Below are positions 1 to 7,264 of a stretch of DNA of 16,697 nt, one piece after another (within the stretch, counting starts at the first letter, position 1; the number at the start of each line of letters is the position of its first letter). The position numbers were made by a program, and so were the translations under genes. The notes below the pieces were generated by a model. It did no database searches and had not been told where the DNA came from. It saw only the letters and a program-made list of their open reading frames with translations. This DNA is from Bacteroidales bacterium. GTDB taxonomy: Bacteria > Bacteroidota > Bacteroidia > Bacteroidales > UBA7960. The stretch spans positions 1 to 16,697 of the forward strand of contig SLNX01000192.1 in the NCBI GenBank assembly GCA_007132825.1. Reading direction: 5' to 3'.

Positions 1-819
1 CGCAATGCAATTTGTGCCACAGGCCTGGCGCGTCAGCAATGGGTAGGATTTCGTGATATTGAAGGAAACAGGGTGAACCCAGAGACCTACAGCCTGAATG
101 TGGATGCGCCGATCCCTCTTTTAAGAGGGGGCGTTGCTTTGGGCTTTTTGCAGGATCAGCTGGGTTTTGAGAGAACAGTAGGGGTAAAAGTTTCCTATTC
201 ATACCATTTGGACATGTCGATGGGAAGGCTTGGAATTGGCGCACAGTTCGGTTTTCTTGACAAGCAGATAGATTTTTCCTCACTGAACCCGATCAACACA
301 GGAGATCCGGTTTTAATCGGAGGAGAGGAAAACCACATATTTTTTGACTTTGCCCTGGGTGCTTTTTATTTACTTGACGACGAACTATGGGCAGGGTTAT
401 CGGTTTCGCAGCTCAGACAGGCCCGCGGACCCATAGGCGACAGTGATTACAGCCTCAGAAGACATCTGTACCTTTCGGGTGGGTATCATTTTCTTCTGCC
501 GGGCAACACAAGTTATGAGATCAGCCCTTCTGTGCTGCTAAAAACAGACCTGGCGTCATGGCAGGTCGACCTGAATACAATTGTTACATACAATAACCGC
601 TTTTGGAGCGGCGTTAGTTATAGACCCCAGGATGCCGTGGTTGTGATGCTTGGGGTAAAATTTGACCAGATAAGTGTGGGTTACTCTTATGATATCACCA
701 CTTCCTGGCTCGGGTCAATGGGAAGAAGCTACGGCAGTCATGAAATATTTCTGCAATATTGTTTTGATCTTGATATTGATAGAATAGAATCTGTGCAAAG
801 AAATATCAGATTTTTGTAA
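1..819 (+). CDS. porP: PorP/SprF-family outer-membrane protein, 5' end missing
   Basis: The reading frame is already open at base 1, so the gene is truncated by the window edge. A GTG at 73 is not the real start, because the codons before it encode ARQQWVGF, a conserved stretch of PorP/SprF proteins. The visible 272 residues have alternating hydrophobic and polar strands rich in Gly and aromatic residues, as expected of an outer-membrane beta-barrel; the signal peptide would lie outside the window. Members of this family (PorP in Porphyromonas, SprF in Flavobacterium) act at the outer membrane in type IX secretion or help localise specific secreted adhesins. Its position immediately before gldK matches the porPKLMN order of Porphyromonas and favours the PorP role, although many Bacteroidota carry several paralogues. 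The family call is secure; the exact symbol is an inference from context. Confidence 0.85.
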   Translation, partial: RNAICATGLARQQWVGFRDIEGNRVNPETYSLNVDAPIPLLRGGVALGFLQDQLGFERTVGVKVSYSYHLDMSMGRLGIGAQFGFLDKQIDFSSLNPINTGDPVLIGGEENHIFFDFALGAFYLLDDELWAGLSVSQLRQARGPIGDSDYSLRRHLYLSGGYHFLLPGNTSYEISPSVLLKTDLASWQVDLNTIVTYNNRFWSGVSYRPQDAVVVMLGVKFDQISVGYSYDITTSWLGSMGRSYGSHEIFLQYCFDLDIDRIESVQRNIRFL

Positions 820-824
820 TTTTG
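817..824 (+). promoter_or_regulatory. candidate -7 promoter element for gldKLMN
   Basis: TAATTTTG matches the Bacteroidota housekeeping -7 consensus TAnnTTTG and overlaps the stop codon of the upstream porP-like gene. A -33 element is poor: only a TGTG-like stretch lies about 21 bases upstream. If used, transcription would start near 830 and give a leader of about 80 bases before gldK. Co-transcription from porP would be an alternative or additional source. Confidence 0.4.
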
Positions 825-840
825 CAGTCCAAATAAATTA

Positions 841-860
841 TTAGCCACATAGTTGGCTGA
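841..860 (+). other. short hairpin in the porP-gldK intergenic region
   Basis: TTAGCCA (841-847) can pair with TGGCTGA (854-860) through seven pairs, one a G-U, around a six-base loop, and it is followed by GTTTTG. It could be a weak terminator after porP or a structured element in the gldK leader. The stem is short and the T-run is broken, so terminator strength is doubtful. An overlapping alternative pairing exists (851-858 with 889-896). Confidence 0.3.
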
Positions 861-911
861 GTTTTGTTACAATTGAGAGAAAGGTTATAGCCAATTAAAG
901 ATATCGTTATC

Positions 912-2243
912 ATGAAAAGACTGATTCTGCTCGCATTGATTGCAATTTTGCTGACCGGCTGCCCCGGCAGGGACAGAGGACACCTGATTGGTGTTCAGGA
1001 CAGACCTTCGTCAGTTTACGCGCCCCCTCCGGGCATGGTACTCATTCCAATGGGCAGTTTTGTTATGGGGCCCTCCGATCAGGATATGGCTTACTCCCAC
1101 AGTGCCACCTCCCGAACGATATCAATGTCAGCGTTCTACATGGATGAAACTGAAATAACGAATAACCAGTACCGGCAATTTGTTAACTGGGTGCGTGATT
1201 CAATTGCCAGGAAAATGCTTGCCCAAGAAGCCATGGCAATACCGGAACTTGAACAATATGGTATCCTTGAAGATGATGAAGGGTTCCTTCTGGATGAACC
1301 GCTTATCCGTTGGCCAAGGGAAGGTGGACCCAGAAGAATCCGCTGGGATGGTGAAGAGGAAAGAGAGATTCTTGCAGACATGTATCTTCGCGAAGAGGAA
1401 CGTTTTTTTGGGAGACGGGAGTTCGATACAAGAAAGTGGATTTACTCCTATTACACCATTGACCTTCAAAGAGCTGCCAGAGACCGTGATGTTTTGCGAC
1501 AGGATCTGATTACACGGCATGAGACACCGGTTTATCCCGACACACTTGTGTGGATAAGGGATTTTACTTACTCTTACAATGAACCCATGACAGAAATGTA
1601 TTTCTGGCACCCCACTTACGACCACTATCCGGTGGTTGGTGTTGACTGGAATCAGGCAAAAGCATTTAATGCCTGGCGAACCGAATACCTGAACAGCTAC
1701 CTTGCCAGTGAAGGCGATCCTTTTGCACATAAGTTTGAACTGCCATCGGAAGCACAATGGGAGTATGCAGCACGAGGAGGGCGACATTTGAGTCCTTACC
1801 CATGGGGTGGCCCTTATGTCTGCGAACCAGAGGGTTGCTTCCTGGCAAACTTCAAACCACAAAGGGGCAGATATGCACTTACCGGTGGCCTGTATCCCGT
1901 TATTGCAGGATATTACCCTCCAAATGATTACGGGCTTTATGACATGGCCGGAAATGTAGCGGAATGGACCCGGACAGCCTATGATGAATCTTTCTATTAT
2001 TTCATGCCCGATATGAACCCCGATTATCAGTACAATGCAGACCCAAACGACCCCCCGTCGCTGAAGCGAAAAGTTATCCGGGGCGGATCATGGAAAGACA
2101 TTGGATACTTCCTGCAGGTTAGCACAAGAGCCTATGAATACCAGGATACGGCTACATCCCATATCGGTTTCAGGAGCGTTCAGACTTTTCCCGGCCGGGG
2201 GCTGGATCCAGGTCGCAGGGGCGCTGAATCAAATGTATATTAA
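912..2243 (+). CDS. gldK: T9SS/gliding lipoprotein GldK (PorK)
   Basis: The protein has 443 residues and begins with a lipoprotein signal peptide: hydrophobic residues 3-14, lipobox LTGC at 14-17, Cys17 as the lipidated residue. From about residue 41 it has a formylglycine-generating-enzyme (FGE-sulfatase) fold. Landmarks are GMVLIPMGSFVMG (41-53), YMDETEITNNQYRQF (76-90), ELPSEAQWEYAARGG (276-290), YDMAGNVAEWT (343-353) and IRGGSW to HIGFRS (389-422). A long insert of about 95-235 splits the fold, as in GldK/PorK. The enzyme's catalytic Cys pair, which would follow the RGGSW motif, is absent, so a structural rather than enzymatic role is expected. In characterised systems GldK/PorK forms a large ring with GldN/PorN at the periplasmic face of the outer membrane. 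It is followed after 38 bases by gldL, in operon-like order with gldL, gldM and gldN. Confidence 0.95.
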   Translation: MKRLILLALIAILLTGCPGRDRGHLIGVQDRPSSVYAPPPGMVLIPMGSFVMGPSDQDMAYSHSATSRTISMSAFYMDETEITNNQYRQFVNWVRDSIARKMLAQEAMAIPELEQYGILEDDEGFLLDEPLIRWPREGGPRRIRWDGEEEREILADMYLREEERFFGRREFDTRKWIYSYYTIDLQRAARDRDVLRQDLITRHETPVYPDTLVWIRDFTYSYNEPMTEMYFWHPTYDHYPVVGVDWNQAKAFNAWRTEYLNSYLASEGDPFAHKFELPSEAQWEYAARGGRHLSPYPWGGPYVCEPEGCFLANFKPQRGRYALTGGLYPVIAGYYPPNDYGLYDMAGNVAEWTRTAYDESFYYFMPDMNPDYQYNADPNDPPSLKRKVIRGGSWKDIGYFLQVSTRAYEYQDTATSHIGFRSVQTFPGRGLDPGRRGAESNVY

Positions 2244-2281
2244 AGAACAAAAAACTTTATCACAATCTAAACACGACAAAA

Positions 2282-3175
2282 ATGAAATTTGCACAAAACA
2301 GAACCTGGAAACTATTCATGTCCAGATTATATGGATGGGGCGCATCGCTGGTGATCATTGGCGCCCTGTTTAAGATTATGCACTGGCCCTTCGCCGATGT
2401 GGCACTCGTTGTCGGTATGGGTGTAGAGGCCATTGTGTTCTTTTTCTCCGCTTTTGAAAGTGCACCTGAGGAATACGACTGGAGCCTTGTTTATCCGGAA
2501 CTGGCCGGACTTGAGCCTGAAGAAAGGATTGCACGGGAAAGAACAATGGTAACCGGTGGCACACAAAACATTACCCTCTCATCCAACCTTGACAAACTGA
2601 TGGAAGAGGCAGACATTGGCCCCGAGCTGATCAACAAACTGGGTCGCGGACTGCGCAACCTCAGCGATAACGCTGCCCGGCTGGCAGATCTCTCCAATGC
2701 AACCGTCGCAACCAATCAGTACATCCAGAATATGGAAGATGCGTCCAAGTCTGTTCTGGAGTTGAGCCAGTCTTATAAAAACAAGGCTGAATATCTGAAG
2801 CAGGATCTTAGTTTGTCTGAGGAATATAACTCCAGCCTGAAGAATGCCGTGCATTCACTGAACGATATCAGTGATTCTTACAAGGAAACCGCGTCTAAAG
2901 CAAAAGACAACATTTATGCCTCCGAAGAAATGACAAAAAGCCTTACTGCCCTGAATACGGCGTACGAGCTTCAGATGAAGGCCACAAACAATCAAACAGA
3001 GGTTTCCAAAAGGCATGAAGAGGCTGTTGGCGCAATAACCGATCAGCTCAGCAGTTCCGCCGCATCAGCACAACAGTACAAAGAAGAAATGGAACAGCTT
3101 ACTGAAAACATTAAAAACCTTAACAACGTTTATGGCAATATGCTTTCAGCAATGAGTTTTAATGTGAACAGATAG
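2282..3175 (+). CDS. gldL: T9SS inner-membrane motor protein GldL (PorL)
   Basis: The protein has 297 residues. Two membrane helices form a hairpin near the N-terminus, about 17-32 and 38-57, with the connecting turn around KIMHWPF. Glu49, in VGMGVEAIVFF of the second helix, corresponds to the membrane-embedded glutamate shown to be essential for proton-driven function in Flavobacterium GldL, and Lys31 matches the conserved lysine ending the first helix. The remaining cytoplasmic part (about 100-290) is hydrophilic and strongly helical, with long coiled-coil character. Its length is closer to Porphyromonas PorL than to the shorter Flavobacterium GldL. Five GldL surround two GldM in the known motor, which powers type IX secretion and gliding. 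The start follows gldK by 38 bases, with an A-rich rather than Shine-Dalgarno leader. Confidence 0.95.
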   Translation: MKFAQNRTWKLFMSRLYGWGASLVIIGALFKIMHWPFADVALVVGMGVEAIVFFFSAFESAPEEYDWSLVYPELAGLEPEERIARERTMVTGGTQNITLSSNLDKLMEEADIGPELINKLGRGLRNLSDNAARLADLSNATVATNQYIQNMEDASKSVLELSQSYKNKAEYLKQDLSLSEEYNSSLKNAVHSLNDISDSYKETASKAKDNIYASEEMTKSLTALNTAYELQMKATNNQTEVSKRHEEAVGAITDQLSSSAASAQQYKEEMEQLTENIKNLNNVYGNMLSAMSFNVNR

Positions 3176-3195
3176 CGGCTTTATTCGTTCCGCTG
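3173..3195 (+). other. intercistronic hairpin between gldL and gldM
   Basis: TAGCGG (3173-3178, including the gldL stop codon) can pair with CCGCTG (3190-3195), five Watson-Crick pairs plus one G-U, around an 11-base loop. It is followed by ATTTTATG. It may partly terminate transcription or protect the 3' end of the upstream mRNA. It lacks a proper T-run, so full termination is unlikely. Confidence 0.3.
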
Positions 3196-3239
3196 ATTTT
3201 ATGCACAATTTCATTTGATATAAGATACATTCCAATATT

Positions 3240-4823
3240 ATGGCAGGTGCAAAACAAACCCCCAGACAAAGACTGATCGGACTAATGTATCTGATCTTTC
3301 TGGCACTGATGGCCCTCAACGTATCTGTGGAAGTCCTTGACTCATTCCCTTTGATTGACAGAGGGATTCAGGACACAAACAGAAACTTTGAGATGAAAGT
3401 TGATATGATTTATGATGACTTCAACGCACAGGTTCAAAATTTCTCTGAAGAACATGTCTATCCCTTTCACGGACAGGCCCTATACATTAGAGAACTTGCA
3501 GACTCCCTGGTCAATTATGTGATGACCAACCGAACGCTTATGATTGCCATGTTAAACAACATTGGTTTTGAAGAGGCAGATACACTTGACCTGATTGACT
3601 TAAGGCAAAAAGACAATTACAGCCGTTCAACCAGGTTCTGGATGGAGGAGGGAGGCAGTTCAGGAGGTCCAGGCACTCGGGCATTTACCCTCAGGGAAAT
3701 GATGGAAAACTTCAAGTTCGAAGTAGACAGCATCCTGGCATCACACGACCAAAACATTACACTTGGACTCGACACAGAAGGCCCTTTTTACAGGGGAGAC
3801 ACCCGTGTAGACTGGCAAACTTATAACTTTGACCGGGTTATTTCCGTAGCTGTGGCCACAAACCTTAGCCGGATGGTTACCGAAATACGCAATGCTCAGT
3901 TTGATGCCATCAGCATGCTTTATGATCTGATCCATGCCGGACAGTTTCGTTTTGATGAGGTCACCGCAAGAATTGTACCCGAAAGCAGGATCGTAATGCA
4001 GGGCGGACGGTTTGAGGCTGATGTATTTGTTGCAGCAATAGATACAAGGCAGGATCCTCAGGTTTTTGTTGATGGCATTGGCAGAATACCTGTTAGCGAT
4101 GGCGTAGGTCGCCTGCGCATGGCAGCAAGCTCCCCCGGCACACATACCATTAATGGCAGGATCGTAGTAAGATCCCCCGCCGGTGTTGAAACCTCACACC
4201 CATTCAGAACACAATACACCGTAGAGTCTCCGATGGCAACGGTTTCCCCAACGCGAATGAATGTTTTTTATGCCGGGCTCGACAATCCTGTTTCAATTGC
4301 AGCAGGAGGAGTCCCAACAGAAAGCCTGGTGCCCGAAATATCAGCAGGAGGAACCCTGACCAGAAGATCTGACGGCAGCTATATTGTTACCGTTGATCCT
4401 GATGTTCGTGAAGTCAACATAACAGTCCGTGCCAGAGTTGGTGACCGCCTCGAAACCATGGCTGTTTCACCTTTCAGAGTGCTAAGAACACCGGATCCAA
4501 CTGCATACATTGCCGGTCAAAGGAGCGGAAGAATCCCCAGGCAGCTGCTCACAAGACCTCAAACCATTATCGAGGCAAGAATGGCTGAAGACTTTGTCTT
4601 TGACTTGCGGTATGAGGTAGCACGCTTTGAAATGTTAACCGAAAGAGCCGGTGAGATAAGACGGGAGAGGCAGGACAACGGCAATATGCTGACCAGCGAA
4701 ATGATCTCGCTGATCGCTAATGCCAGAAGTGGACAAACAGTAACATTTACAGACATTTGGACACGGCCGGGACCCGATGGACGAGAAAGAAACCTAGGTG
4801 CCCTGTCGTTTACTATTGAATAA
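3240..4823 (+). CDS. gldM: T9SS inner-membrane motor protein GldM (PorM)
   Basis: The protein has 527 residues. The N-terminus MAGAKQTPRQRLIGLMYLIF is characteristic of GldM/PorM: a short cytoplasmic tail and one membrane helix at about 11-30. The rest is a large periplasmic region. Residues of about 35-235 are mainly helical and contain a Gly/Ser-rich loop (MEEGGSSGGPG); from about 240 to the end it is beta-rich, consistent with the tandem periplasmic domains known in GldM/PorM crystal structures. The dimer crosses the GldL pentamer and spans the periplasm to contact the GldK/GldN ring, transmitting motion generated by proton flow. It lies 64 bases after gldL and 28 bases before gldN. No obvious truncation or frameshift is visible. 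Confidence 0.95.
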   Translation: MAGAKQTPRQRLIGLMYLIFLALMALNVSVEVLDSFPLIDRGIQDTNRNFEMKVDMIYDDFNAQVQNFSEEHVYPFHGQALYIRELADSLVNYVMTNRTLMIAMLNNIGFEEADTLDLIDLRQKDNYSRSTRFWMEEGGSSGGPGTRAFTLREMMENFKFEVDSILASHDQNITLGLDTEGPFYRGDTRVDWQTYNFDRVISVAVATNLSRMVTEIRNAQFDAISMLYDLIHAGQFRFDEVTARIVPESRIVMQGGRFEADVFVAAIDTRQDPQVFVDGIGRIPVSDGVGRLRMAASSPGTHTINGRIVVRSPAGVETSHPFRTQYTVESPMATVSPTRMNVFYAGLDNPVSIAAGGVPTESLVPEISAGGTLTRRSDGSYIVTVDPDVREVNITVRARVGDRLETMAVSPFRVLRTPDPTAYIAGQRSGRIPRQLLTRPQTIIEARMAEDFVFDLRYEVARFEMLTERAGEIRRERQDNGNMLTSEMISLIANARSGQTVTFTDIWTRPGPDGRERNLGALSFTIE

Positions 4824-4838
4824 TCATTTTTAATCCAC

Positions 4839-4843
4839 GGAGG
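4839..4843 (+). promoter_or_regulatory. Shine-Dalgarno sequence of gldN
   Basis: GGAGG lies eight bases before the gldN ATG at 4852. It is the clearest ribosome-binding sequence in a window whose other genes start without one, and it supports the chosen gldN start. Confidence 0.55.
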
Positions 4844-4851
4844 ATATCCAT

Positions 4852-5700
4852 ATGATAAAGTATTTGATCTTATTGCCCATACTCAGTATGTTGATGATCC
4901 CTCAGGTTCACAGCCAGGTGCAACCTGAAGAGGCACCACCGCCACCCAGAGACGGTTTCTATGAGCGGAGAGCAATTCATGAAAGGAGTCCGATAGAACT
5001 TCCATATGTAAGAGAGGCCGATATCCTTTGGTCACTCAGGGTATGGCAACGCATTGACCTGCGCGAAAGGATAAACCAAAGACTTTACTTTCCGGAAAGT
5101 CCAAGCGGTGAATTTAAAAGCCTGATGCAGGTTTTGAAAGATGCCATCATTGACGGCGAAGTCAGGGCATATGGCATTGATGACGAAAGCTTTCAGGGGG
5201 AGCCACTGGATCCGGAAAGACTCTTTGAAGACCTTGCCAGACCCTTTACGTTTACCGTTGAGGGGGAAGAATTTACCGAAATGGTGCCTTTCTCAACAAC
5301 AGATGTCTATATTTTCAGAATTAAGGAAGAGTGGTTTATTGACAAAAGAAGAGGTAGACTGGACGTACGAATCATAGGCATATCACCGGCAATGCTTGTA
5401 AGGGACGAAGACACCGGTGAACTCACAAATGTACAGGAGCCTATCTTCTGGATCCCTTTTGAAGAGGTCAGACCGGTGCTGGCAAGAGCACCTGTTTATA
5501 ACTTGCACAACAGCAGCCAGATGATATCATTTGACGACCTCTTTATCCGTCGTTTCTTTAATGGCACAATATACCGGGAGGACAGACCCGACAACAGGGC
5601 CATTAGCGAATATATTGAAGATCCTGTCGAACGACTGATGGAAGCGGAACGGATCAAAGAGAGGATCAGGAATATGGAACTTGACCTGTGGCATTATTAA
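4852..5700 (+). CDS. gldN: T9SS/gliding periplasmic ring protein GldN (PorN)
   Basis: The protein has 282 residues. A Sec signal peptide covers about residues 1-21 (hydrophobic core YLILLPILSMLMI, likely cut before or near QVQPEE). The mature part contains the family-typical stretches ERSPIELPYVREADILWS, a W-R-I-D-L-R-E-R-I-N-Q motif (about 65-75), then a mixed alpha/beta domain with EEWFIDKRRGRLDVRIIGI and FWIPFEEVRPVLA, and a C-terminal helical tail. GldN/PorN binds GldK/PorK to build the periplasmic ring attached to the outer membrane and contacts the end of GldM. It is the last gene of the plus-strand cluster: a strong terminator hairpin begins 22 bases after its stop codon. At 282 residues it is a compact family member, and nothing suggests truncation. 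Confidence 0.94.
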   Translation: MIKYLILLPILSMLMIPQVHSQVQPEEAPPPPRDGFYERRAIHERSPIELPYVREADILWSLRVWQRIDLRERINQRLYFPESPSGEFKSLMQVLKDAIIDGEVRAYGIDDESFQGEPLDPERLFEDLARPFTFTVEGEEFTEMVPFSTTDVYIFRIKEEWFIDKRRGRLDVRIIGISPAMLVRDEDTGELTNVQEPIFWIPFEEVRPVLARAPVYNLHNSSQMISFDDLFIRRFFNGTIYREDRPDNRAISEYIEDPVERLMEAERIKERIRNMELDLWHY

Positions 5701-5722
5701 TTGATTATAACTTAGATTATAT

Positions 5723-5747
5723 AAAAGGGGCGCTTGCCCCTTTTTTT
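5723..5747. terminator. bidirectional intrinsic terminator between gldN and fumC
   Basis: GGGGC (5727-5731) pairs with GCCCC (5736-5740) around a GCTT loop, extended by AAAA (5723-5726) and TTTT (5741-5744). The T-run continues to 5747 on the plus strand. On the minus strand the same stem ends in TTTT. It therefore serves gldN and the convergent fumC, and its 3' flank overlaps two bases of the fumC stop codon. Confidence 0.85.
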
Positions 5748-7146
5748 ATATCATATCGGCAGGGCTGACCCATTTATCAAAATTCTCTTCTGACACGAAA
5801 CCAAGGGTGATGGCCGCTTCTTTTAAACTCAGGTTCTCTTCGTAAGCTTTCTTTGCAATTGTTGCCGCCTTATCGTACCCAATGTGCGGGTTTAGCGCCG
5901 TTACGAGCATCAGCGAGTTTTGCAAATGCTTGCCGATTTGCTCCCTGTTGGCTTCTATACCTGCAACACAATGGTCGGTAAAGCTGTTGCAGGCATCCGC
6001 TATCAACTGCGCTGATTGCAGCAAGTTGTAAATCATCATTGGTTTGAATACATTCAGCTGAAAATGTCCATTCATTCCACCCGCTGTAATCGCCGCATCA
6101 TTTCCAATAACCTGGGCTGCAACCATGGTTAATGCCTCAGGCTGAGTTGGGTTAACCTTTCCGGGCATGATCGAACTGCCCGGCTCATTTGCCGGAAGTA
6201 TGATCTCTCCAATTCCGCAGCGCGGACCTGAGGCCAGCATCCGTATGTCGTTTGCAATTTTCATTAACGACACTGCAATTGTTTTTAAACCACCACTGCT
6301 TGCAACGACAGCATCATGTGCCGCCAGGGCCTCGAACTTATTGGGTGCTGTAACAAACGGTTTTCCGGTTAAGGAAGCAATTTCAGCGGCGACAGCCACG
6401 TCAAAACCCTTTGGTGCATTGATGCCCGTACCCACTGCGGTGCCGCCGAGGGCCAGTTCCCGTAAATGGTTCATGGTGTGTTGCAAATCACGAATGCCAT
6501 ATCCAATCTGAGCCACATAAGCAGAAAACTCCTGCCCCAAGGTAAGTGGCGTGGCATCCATCAAATGGGTCCGGCCAATCTTCACAATCTCCTTAAAGGA
6601 ATCTGATCGTTCCTGTAGTGCTTGCTGAAGCTTTTTCAGCGCGGGTATTGTTTTCTGCTCGATCAACGTGTAAGCGGCTATATGCATCGCTGTCGGAAAT
6701 GTATCATTTGATGACTGTGACTTGTTGACATGATCATTGGGATGAACCTTTTTTTTATTGTCATCAAGGTTTCCTCCAAGCAGTTCATGTGCGCGGTTGG
6801 CAATCACCTCATTAAGGTTCATGTTGCTCTGCGTGCCACTGCCGGTTTGCCATACCACCAAAGGGAAATTATTGTTCATTTTCCCTTTGAGGATCTCATC
6901 GCAAGCCTGGATAACTGGTTGGACAAGCTTGTCTTCCAGCAACCCCATTTTGCTGTTTACAATCGCTGCAGCCTTTTTTAACAATGCAAAAGCATGAATC
7001 ACTTCGTCAGGCATTTTTTCCTTACCGATGCGAAAATTTTCAATTGACCTCTGGGTTTGGGCACCCCAGTATTTGTCAGCGGGAACCTGGACCGGTCCCA
7101 GACTGTCGTATTCCGTTCTATACATAACCTCTTTCTGATCTTTCAT
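5746..7146 (-). CDS. fumC: class II fumarate hydratase FumC
   Basis: The protein has 466 residues, the usual length of FumC, and interconverts fumarate and L-malate in the TCA cycle. It belongs to the fumarase/aspartase superfamily and needs no iron-sulfur cluster. Visible signatures are TGSGTQSNMN (101-110), SSNDTFPTAMH (145-155), GRTHLMDATP (191-200, His194 matching the active-site His of E. coli FumC) and GSSIMPGKVNPTQPEA (323-338, the mobile SS loop with the catalytic serine). The G-K-V-N-P-T-Q form in that loop distinguishes it from aspartate ammonia-lyase. The start at 7146 is used; an ATG at 7125 (MYRTEYDSLG) would align better with the N-terminus of E. coli FumC and is a real alternative. 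It lies downstream of the class I fumarase on the same strand, but a terminator separates them, so it probably has its own promoter; no convincing -7 box was found in the gap. Confidence 0.96.
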   Translation of the reverse strand: MKDQKEVMYRTEYDSLGPVQVPADKYWGAQTQRSIENFRIGKEKMPDEVIHAFALLKKAAAIVNSKMGLLEDKLVQPVIQACDEILKGKMNNNFPLVVWQTGSGTQSNMNLNEVIANRAHELLGGNLDDNKKKVHPNDHVNKSQSSNDTFPTAMHIAAYTLIEQKTIPALKKLQQALQERSDSFKEIVKIGRTHLMDATPLTLGQEFSAYVAQIGYGIRDLQHTMNHLRELALGGTAVGTGINAPKGFDVAVAAEIASLTGKPFVTAPNKFEALAAHDAVVASSGGLKTIAVSLMKIANDIRMLASGPRCGIGEIILPANEPGSSIMPGKVNPTQPEALTMVAAQVIGNDAAITAGGMNGHFQLNVFKPMMIYNLLQSAQLIADACNSFTDHCVAGIEANREQIGKHLQNSLMLVTALNPHIGYDKAATIAKKAYEENLSLKEAAITLGFVSEENFDKWVSPADMI

Positions 7147-7203
7147 GATTTGCGTTATTGATGGCTTAATTTGTTTTCCGGATTAACAAAGCTTGCTAAA
7201 AAC

Positions 7204-7230
7204 AAAAAAACCCCGGCAAGCTACCGGGGT
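7204..7230 (-). terminator. intrinsic terminator of the class I fumarase gene
   Basis: On the minus strand ACCCCGG (7230-7224) pairs with CCGGGGT (7216-7210) around a seven-base loop, followed by a run of seven T (7210-7204, the first T also in the stem). It lies 35 bases past the class I fumarase stop and just before the fumC leader. Confidence 0.88.
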
Positions 7231-7264
7231 AAACACTCATTGCGCTTGATATGTTCAGTAAAGG

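Noticed and set aside
1200..1862. 220-codon minus-strand open frame opposite gldK
   Set aside because: It is a shadow of the clearly conserved gldK frame, with Cys- and His-rich unstructured content and no recognisable domain.
5746..7146. Aspartate ammonia-lyase instead of fumarase
   Set aside because: The SS-loop signature reads GSSIMPGKVNPTQPEA, the fumarase form, and not the aspartase form MPAKVNPVIPE.
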